Under the pieces are notes generated by a model that saw only the letters and a program-made list of their open reading frames with translations, had not been told where the DNA came from and did no database searches. A DNA stretch of 9,231 nt from Clostridia bacterium (GTDB lineage Bacteria; Bacillota; Clostridia; Oscillospirales; CAG-272), in the NCBI GenBank assembly GCA_017453085.1, contig JAFTKV010000071.1, positions 1-9,231 of the forward strand, read 5' to 3'. The position numbers were made by a program, and so were the translations under genes. This document shows positions 5,231 to 9,231 of this stretch, piece after piece. Numbering within the stretch: the stretch's first letter is position 1; each line of letters begins with the position of its first letter.

Positions 5231-6625
5231 TTAAAATTCAGCGTTACCGGTGGTGCGGGGGAAGGATTCCACGTCACGGATGTTGGACATGCCGGTGACG
5301 TACATGATCAGCCGCTCGAAGCCGAGGCCGAAGCCTGCGTGGCGGGTGCCACCGTACTTCCGCAGCTCAGCGTACCAGCCGTAGGTCTCCTTATCCAGAC
5401 CGAAGGTCTCGAAGGCGCGATCCAGATAGTCCACGCGCTCTTCTCTCTGAGAGCCGCCGATCAGCTCGCCAACACCGGGAACCAGCAGATCCACTGCGGC
5501 AACCGTCTTGTTATCGTCGTTGAGGCGCATATAGAAGGCCTTGATCTCTTTCGGCCAGTTGGTAACGAATACGGGCTTGCCGAAAACCTTTTCGGTCAGG
5601 TATCTCTCGTGCTCGGTCTGGAGGTCGTAGCCCCAGCCAACGGGATATTCGAACTTTTCGCCGCACTCGGACAGGAGCTTCACGGCATCGGTGTAGGTAA
5701 TCTCGGCGAAATCGTTGTTGATGATGTTCTCCAGGCGTGCGATCAGACCCTTGTCAACCCGCAGATTGAAGAACTCCAGCTCTACACGGCATTCGTCCAG
5801 TAGTCCGCGGATGACGTACTTCAGCATTGCCTCGGCCAGCTCCATGTCATCCTTCAGATCGGCGAATGCGATCTCGGGTTCCAGCATCCAGAATTCTGCC
5901 GCATGACGGGGAGTGTTGGAGCGCTCGGCGCGGAAGGTGGGGCCGAAGGTGTAGACCTTACCGAAGGCCATGGCGTAGGACTCCACGTTCAGCTGTCCCG
6001 AAACGGTGAGGGAGGCTTCCTTGCAGAAGAAGTCCTGGGAGTAGTCGATACTACCGTCGGGATTGCGGGGAGGATTCTCTATGTCCAGCGTGGTGACGCG
6101 GAACATATCGCCTGCACCCTCGCAGTCGGAGGTGGTGATCAGAGGAGTGTGCACGTACACAAAGCCGTTCTCATGGAAGAAACGGTGCAGGATCTGTGCC
6201 GCTACGCTGCGGACACGGAACACTGCGGAGAATAGGTTGGTGCGAGGACGCAGATGGGGCTTGGTGCGGAGGAACTCCAGCGACTGGCCCTTTTTCTGCA
6301 TGGGGAAGTCGGGGGTAGAGGCACCCTCGATCTCGATCTCGTCTGCCTTCAGCTCAAAGGGCTGTTTTGCGCCGGGCGTCAGCTCCAATTTGCCCTTGAT
6401 AATCAGGGCGGCGCCTACGTTCTGCTTGGCGATGACCTTGTAGTTATCGAGCTTTGCGTCCTCAAATACGACCTGCAGGTTAGGGAAGCAGGAGCCGTCG
6501 TTGAGCTCGATGAAGCCGAATGCGTTGGAGGCGCGGATGGTGCGGCACCAACCGCAAACGGTGATCTCTTTTTCAGCAAGTGCCTCGGGAGAGGCGAAAA
6601 TTTCTTTGATAGTAATGCGATCCAT
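5231..6625 (-). CDS. asnS: Asparaginyl-tRNA synthetase (class IIb)
   Basis: AsnRS joins asparagine to tRNA-Asn in the cytoplasm using ATP. The 464 residues match the bacterial length. An N-terminal OB-fold anticodon-binding domain covers about residues 16-105 (ITVCGWCRTIR...FGFIELNDGS). The class II catalytic core follows, with motif 2 FRAERSNTPRHAAEFWMLEPE (231-251), in which RHAAEFWMLEPE is typical of AsnRS, and motif 3 GFGLGFERL (431-439). It ends in FPRTTGNAEF, close to the usual AsnRS terminus. AspRS is less likely because of this motif 2 and the C-terminus. The start at 6625 has AAGGA 8 nt upstream. An in-frame ATG at 6673 would add 16 residues across a hairpin and has no ribosome site, so I do not use it. 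asnS follows dxs by 71 nt on the same strand and may be co-transcribed with it. Repeat copy C follows its stop. Confidence 0.96.
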   Translation of the reverse strand: MDRITIKEIFASPEALAEKEITVCGWCRTIRASNAFGFIELNDGSCFPNLQVVFEDAKLDNYKVIAKQNVGAALIIKGKLELTPGAKQPFELKADEIEIEGASTPDFPMQKKGQSLEFLRTKPHLRPRTNLFSAVFRVRSVAAQILHRFFHENGFVYVHTPLITTSDCEGAGDMFRVTTLDIENPPRNPDGSIDYSQDFFCKEASLTVSGQLNVESYAMAFGKVYTFGPTFRAERSNTPRHAAEFWMLEPEIAFADLKDDMELAEAMLKYVIRGLLDECRVELEFFNLRVDKGLIARLENIINNDFAEITYTDAVKLLSECGEKFEYPVGWGYDLQTEHERYLTEKVFGKPVFVTNWPKEIKAFYMRLNDDNKTVAAVDLLVPGVGELIGGSQREERVDYLDRAFETFGLDKETYGWYAELRKYGGTRHAGFGLGFERLIMYVTGMSNIRDVESFPRTTGNAEF

Positions 6626-6641
6626 AGTGGTTATCCTTCTT

Positions 6642-6662
6642 TCTCCTCTCGTCGAGAGGAAA
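6642..6662 (-). promoter_or_regulatory. Hairpin in the asnS leader with a buried GAGGAG
   Basis: On the minus strand TTTCCTCTC (6662-6654) pairs with GAGAGGAGA (6650-6642) over 9 bp with one G-U pair and a GAC loop. The 3' arm contains GAGGAG, which resembles a ribosome site but is about 20 nt from the ATG. The working AAGGA (6638-6634) is just downstream. The stem could tune asnS translation. No T-box is visible: the leader is too short and lacks its conserved bulge sequences. Upstream (6663-6696) is AT-rich with several weak -10-like boxes but no clear -35. Confidence 0.4.
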
Positions 6663-6696
6663 CTTTTCTTCATTTATAATATATAGCTATAATCAG

Positions 6697-8562
6697 TCAG
6701 GCTTTGCCGATGAGTCGGCGTGCCTTTTGGCATATGGCCTCCGCGTCGATGTCCATAGTGGCTCTCAGCGACCGCCCCTTCTCGGAAGCGGTGAAGGGAT
6801 CCTCGATAGCGGCGATGGCAAGCGGATCGGTGCATCCGAACTCCGGAAGTGCTTCTCTCAGCAGCATACCGAGACCACCTGCCTTGATGCCCTCCTCCAG
6901 TACCAGAATCGGAGCGGAAATGTCTGTCAGCAGTTTTACCAGCGCGTTGGCGGGGGCAGAGATGGGGAGCAGCTGCTCCAATAAAACGATCGTGCAAGTA
7001 ATATTCTCCTCCGAGAGGAGATTTCGTGCTTTCACGGCCTCGTCGTAGATGCGACCGTAGGTGACGATTACAAGATCGCTCCCCGAGAGATTCTCCCGAT
7101 CTCGACGGAAGGGGTACTCGCCGTAGGGGAAGGTCGTATCGGCGGGGGAGGGAGCGGCGTTGGGATAGCGGATGCAGGCAGGGTGCTCCGAATCCAAGGA
7201 ATCGTTCAGCGCGCGGGCGAGGGAGTCGAAATCCGCAGGAGCCCACAGAGTGATGCCGGGGATCTGCCCCAAAAACGCCACGTCGAAGATACCGTGGTGA
7301 GTGGGACCGTCGCCTGCGGCGAGCCCTGCACGGTCGATACAAACGGTGACGGGAAGATCCTGCAGGGCAATGTCGTGGATGAGGTTGTCGTAGCCCCTTT
7401 GCAGGAAGGTGGAATAAACGGTGAATACGGGGTGCATGCCCTCGGCGGCAAGTCCTGCAGCGAAGACGAGTGCGTGCTCCTCGGCAATGCCTACGTCAAA
7501 GAAGCGGTCGGGATAGCGGACGGCAAAATCTGAGATGCCACAGCCCTCCGCCATAGCAGCGGTGATGGCACAAAGCCGACTGTCGGCTTTGGCTCGCTCG
7601 CAAAGAAGACGTCCGACCTCGGCGGAGAAATTGTACGCCACCGGCTTGTTGCCAGGCAGAATGCCGTGGTATTCGTTTGGCGAAGTCTCTGCGGGCGTGT
7701 AGCCTTTGCCCTTGACCGTCTTGATATGAAGGATGGTGGCCTGTCTCTCGGAGCGGGCTTCCCGCAGCATATCCCGGACAGCCACGAAATCGTTGCCGTC
7801 TACAGGACCCAGATAGTACAGACCCATATCCTCGAAATAATTACTCTTGAAAAAGAAGTTTTTAGTGGCCTGCTTCACGCCGCGCACGCAGCGGAACAGC
7901 CCTTCGCCTACCAACGGGATCTTCTTGATGAAACGGCGGGTGGCCTTTTTGGTTTTGTGGTAGCGGGGCGATCGGCGGAGCTTGGCCAGGTGATCGGCAA
8001 AATGACCTCTCGTGGGCGAAATGGACATTTCGTTCTCGTTGAGGACGATCACCAAAGGAAGCTCGCGGTCGATATTATTGAGTGCTTCGTGGACAAGACC
8101 GCCGGTGAACGCTCCGTCGCCCATTATCGCAACGGTAAATGCGTCCTTGCCGGAGATGCGATCGGCAGCGGCAAAGCCCAGCGCGGCAGAGACGGAGGTG
8201 GAGGAGTGTCCTGCGCCGAAGGGATCGTAAGGAGACTCGCTGCGTTTGGTAAAGCCGGACAAGCCTCCGGGGGTTCGGATCGTATCGAAGCGATCCCGCC
8301 GTCCGGTGAGCAGCTTGTGAACGTAGCATTGATGCCCTACGTCGAAGATCAGATGATCGCTGGGGGTGTCAAAAACCTGATGGAGTGCGACGGTCAGTTC
8401 TACAACGCCCAAATTGGACGCCAGATGCCCGCCGGTTTCGGTGACGTGAGTCACCAGATAGGAGCGCAGTTCGCCGCACAGCCGGATCAGCTGCTCGTCG
8501 CTCATTGCCTTCAGATCGGCCGGGGAATGGATCTGCTCCAAAACAGATTCGTTCGTGTTCAT
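6697..8562 (-). CDS. dxs: 1-deoxy-D-xylulose-5-phosphate synthase
   Basis: DXS condenses pyruvate and glyceraldehyde-3-phosphate with thiamine diphosphate, the first and usually flux-limiting step of the MEP isoprenoid pathway; the product also feeds thiamine and pyridoxal synthesis in some bacteria. The 621 residues match the family. Motifs in order: GGHLASNLGVVELTVALH (44-61), FDVGHQCYVHKLLTGR (73-88), the ThDP/Mg site GDGAFTGG (148-155) with LNENEMS (174-180), YLGPVDGND (250-258), GIAEEHAL (358-365) with the catalytic glutamate of the transketolase fold, and DRAGLAAGDGPTHHGIFD (410-427). A C-terminal transketolase domain ends near ATMDID. The start at 8562 fits the family N-terminus but has only a weak GAGA ribosome site 8 nt upstream. 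It is the first gene of the minus-strand cluster and is divergent from the rRNA operon. GND in place of the common GHD at 256-258 is a minor variation. Confidence 0.96.
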   Translation of the reverse strand: MNTNESVLEQIHSPADLKAMSDEQLIRLCGELRSYLVTHVTETGGHLASNLGVVELTVALHQVFDTPSDHLIFDVGHQCYVHKLLTGRRDRFDTIRTPGGLSGFTKRSESPYDPFGAGHSSTSVSAALGFAAADRISGKDAFTVAIMGDGAFTGGLVHEALNNIDRELPLVIVLNENEMSISPTRGHFADHLAKLRRSPRYHKTKKATRRFIKKIPLVGEGLFRCVRGVKQATKNFFFKSNYFEDMGLYYLGPVDGNDFVAVRDMLREARSERQATILHIKTVKGKGYTPAETSPNEYHGILPGNKPVAYNFSAEVGRLLCERAKADSRLCAITAAMAEGCGISDFAVRYPDRFFDVGIAEEHALVFAAGLAAEGMHPVFTVYSTFLQRGYDNLIHDIALQDLPVTVCIDRAGLAAGDGPTHHGIFDVAFLGQIPGITLWAPADFDSLARALNDSLDSEHPACIRYPNAAPSPADTTFPYGEYPFRRDRENLSGSDLVIVTYGRIYDEAVKARNLLSEENITCTIVLLEQLLPISAPANALVKLLTDISAPILVLEEGIKAGGLGMLLREALPEFGCTDPLAIAAIEDPFTASEKGRSLRATMDIDAEAICQKARRLIGKA

Positions 8563-8591
8563 TCGTATAATCTCGATATTGAAATAGTTGG

Positions 8592-8604
8592 GCGCAAAAC
8601 GCCA
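8592..8604 (-). other. Small hairpin in the dxs leader
   Basis: The minus strand reads GGCG-TTTTG-CGCC, a 4-bp GC stem with a five-base loop. It is at the very 5' end of the predicted dxs transcript. It is too small to be a known riboswitch; no thiamine-pyrophosphate riboswitch sequence is visible in the roughly 44-nt leader. It might protect the mRNA 5' end. Confidence 0.3.
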
Positions 8605-8612
8605 TTTATAAT

Positions 8613-8641
8613 ATTATAAATCATTGTGGCCGATTTGTCAA
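8613..8641 (-). promoter_or_regulatory. Perfect housekeeping-sigma promoter of dxs
   Basis: On the minus strand TTGACA (8641-8636) and TATAAT (8618-8613) are exact consensus boxes with a 17-bp spacer. Transcription would start near 8606, giving a leader of about 44 nt. A second, weaker match upstream, TTTACA (8703-8698) and TATTAT (8681-8676) with a 16-bp spacer, could be a distal start. The promoter may drive the whole dxs-asnS-mnmG-rsmG run, because no intrinsic terminator is seen inside it. Confidence 0.88.
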
Positions 8642-8792
8642 CTGTTTTATTAAAAAAGCAAGGATGATGTGCAACATAATATAATAAAAGGAAGGTTTGT
8701 AAAGCTGTAGAGAGCGGCATAAGGCTGTAATTGGAAAAACGCCCAATTAACGAACGGAAGAAAAGGAATCTGCTTGTCCAAAGTGCCGAAGT
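8642..8792. other. Divergent spacer between dxs and rRNA promoters
   Basis: This AT-rich stretch holds no convincing gene; short open frames lack ribosome sites. It contains the weak distal dxs promoter match noted above and one inverted repeat, TAATTGG (8728-8734) with CCAATTA (8743-8749), 7 bp around an 8-nt loop. No T-run follows it on either strand, so it is not a terminator. A protein-binding site between the divergent promoters is possible but unproven. I see no cluster of DnaA boxes and no tRNA. Confidence 0.5.
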
Positions 8793-8843
8793 GAAAAAAG
8801 TTTCGAAAAAGGTATTGACAAAGGTGGGATGGTGTGGTATACT
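8793..8843 (+). promoter_or_regulatory. rRNA operon promoter P1 with UP element
   Basis: TTGACA (8815-8820) and TATACT (8838-8843) are separated by 17 bp. Just upstream, two A-tracts in GAAAAAAGTTTCGAAAAA (8793-8810) form an UP-like element. The seventh base after the -10 box is G (8850), a plausible start. In Bacillus, rRNA promoters that start with G respond to GTP level, so similar growth-rate control is possible here. Confidence 0.85.
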
Positions 8844-8896
8844 ACTGAAGCGCTCGAGAGAGCAGCGCACAAACGAGTCCGGATCGGCAAGCGGAC

Positions 8897-8967
8897 GAAA
8901 AAAGTTCGAAAAAAATCAAAAAACTTTTGAAAAACCACTTGACAAGCGAGAAACGTTGTGCTATAAT
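8897..8967 (+). promoter_or_regulatory. rRNA operon promoter P2 with extended UP element
   Basis: TTGACA (8939-8944) and TATAAT (8962-8967) are exact consensus boxes with a 17-bp spacer. The A-tract unit at 8917-8934 has the same distance (22 nt) and phasing to the -35 box as in P1, and a further unit (8897-8914) lies upstream of it. The seventh base after the -10 box is again G (8974). P2 lies 124 nt downstream of P1, so both are likely to feed the same rRNA transcript. Confidence 0.9.
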
Positions 8968-9015
8968 AACAAAGCTGTCCGCCAAACGGTGAGTTTGAGA
9001 CAGACGGCGAAAACT

Positions 9016-9030
9016 TGGTCCTTGAAAATT
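9016..9030 (+). promoter_or_regulatory. boxA-like antitermination site in the rRNA leader
   Basis: TGGTCCTTGAAAATT matches the Firmicute rRNA boxA form TGTTCTTTGAAAACT at 12 of 15 positions, read from memory. BoxA in the RNA binds NusB-NusE and makes polymerase resistant to Rho over the rRNA genes. Its place between P2 and 16S is as expected. A second, weaker candidate, TTCCTTTTAAACAAG, lies at 9101-9115. Confidence 0.55.
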
Positions 9031-9042
9031 GAACAACAAGAC

Positions 9043-9103
9043 GAATTTGTACTAAGCAAAAGATAAGAAAATTATCTTGGTAAGAACAAAACTCGTACAA
9101 TTC
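9043..9103 (+). other. Stem-loop in the 16S leader RNA
   Basis: GAATTTGTAC (9043-9052) pairs with GTACAATTC (9095-9103) over 9 bp with one bulged T. It encloses a second hairpin, AAGATAA (9060-9066) with TTATCTT (9072-9078). Further on, CTCAT/ATGAG (9152-9164) and TGAAAT/ATTTCA (9156-9170) are overlapping, mutually exclusive small hairpins. Such structures are common in rRNA leaders and may guide processing; the 3' partner of the usual 16S processing stem is outside the window. Confidence 0.45.
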
Positions 9104-9204
9104 CTTTTAAACAAGTAAAGTGAGAAAACACTAAAAAATCGCTAAGACAAACTCATGAAATGAGATTTCAAGAGCAACTCTTACGAGCGGCTCTGAATAT
9201 ACAA

Positions 9205-9231
9205 TTTTTTGAGAGTTTGATCCTGGCTCAG
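9205..9231 (+). rRNA. 16S ribosomal RNA, first 27 bases (3' truncated by window edge)
   Basis: AGAGTTTGATCCTGGCTCAG at 9212-9231 is the nearly universal bacterial 16S 5' sequence (E. coli positions 8-27). By that alignment, the mature 5' end should be near 9205, in ATTTTTTG. The gene runs out of the window on the plus strand, downstream of tandem rRNA promoters and a boxA-like site, which supports the call. Confidence 0.95.

Noticed and set aside
6626..6673. asnS start at the upstream ATG (6673)
   Set aside because: It has no ribosome site and spans a hairpin; the ATG at 6625 has AAGGA and fits the family length.
6626..6696. T-box riboswitch before asnS
   Set aside because: The leader is only about 70 nt, with no T-box sequence and no terminator/antiterminator pair.
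8563..8814. Replication origin between the divergent dxs and rRNA genes
   Set aside because: mnmG and rsmG often lie near oriC, but there is no dnaA, no DnaA-box cluster and no typical unwinding region here.

Overview
The window looks like chromosomal DNA from a Clostridia-type Firmicute, perhaps an Oscillospirales-like gut lineage. This rests on consensus -35/-10 promoters with 17-bp spacers, GGAGG-type ribosome sites, a 16S rRNA 5' end of clostridial type, the adjacent mnmG-rsmG pair, and a MepA-like MATE transporter. The lineage is an inference; the 27 bases of 16S are too few to place it.

Layout. Positions 1-618 (+) hold the 3' part of a MATE efflux gene, which ends in a strong bidirectional terminator (621-660) shared with the convergent genes. 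From 665 to 8562 all genes lie on the minus strand. In transcription order they are dxs (isoprenoid precursors), asnS (Asn-tRNA synthetase), mnmG (tRNA wobble-U modification), rsmG (16S rRNA methylation), an unrecognised two-helix membrane protein, and a membrane-anchored MORN-repeat protein. dxs has a perfect TTGACA-17-TATAAT promoter. The last two genes are 15 nt apart and may have their own extended -10 promoter. From 8563 to 9231 there is no protein gene: this is the divergent control region of dxs and of a ribosomal RNA operon, with tandem promoters P1 and P2, A-tract UP elements, a boxA-like antitermination site and leader hairpins, ending in the first 27 bases of 16S rRNA.

The most unusual content is an intergenic repeat family seen three times. 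Copies A (2994-3092) and C (5127-5225) are both exactly 99 nt and share one plan: a 22-nt hairpin, a 22-nt linker, a 32-nt hairpin, a 6-nt linker and a 17-nt hairpin. The stem sequences differ almost completely between copies, yet pairing is kept. Copies A and C begin 1 and 5 nt after the stop codons of mnmG and asnS. Copy B (4980-5053) is inverted, lacks the third hairpin and abuts the mnmG start. There it seems to create a split ribosome site: GGAGGG, then the 32-nt hairpin, then 7 nt, then ATG.

The genes are mostly translation and housekeeping functions (rRNA, rRNA methylation, tRNA modification, tRNA charging) plus isoprenoid synthesis. The two envelope proteins at the end of the minus-strand cluster have no assigned role.
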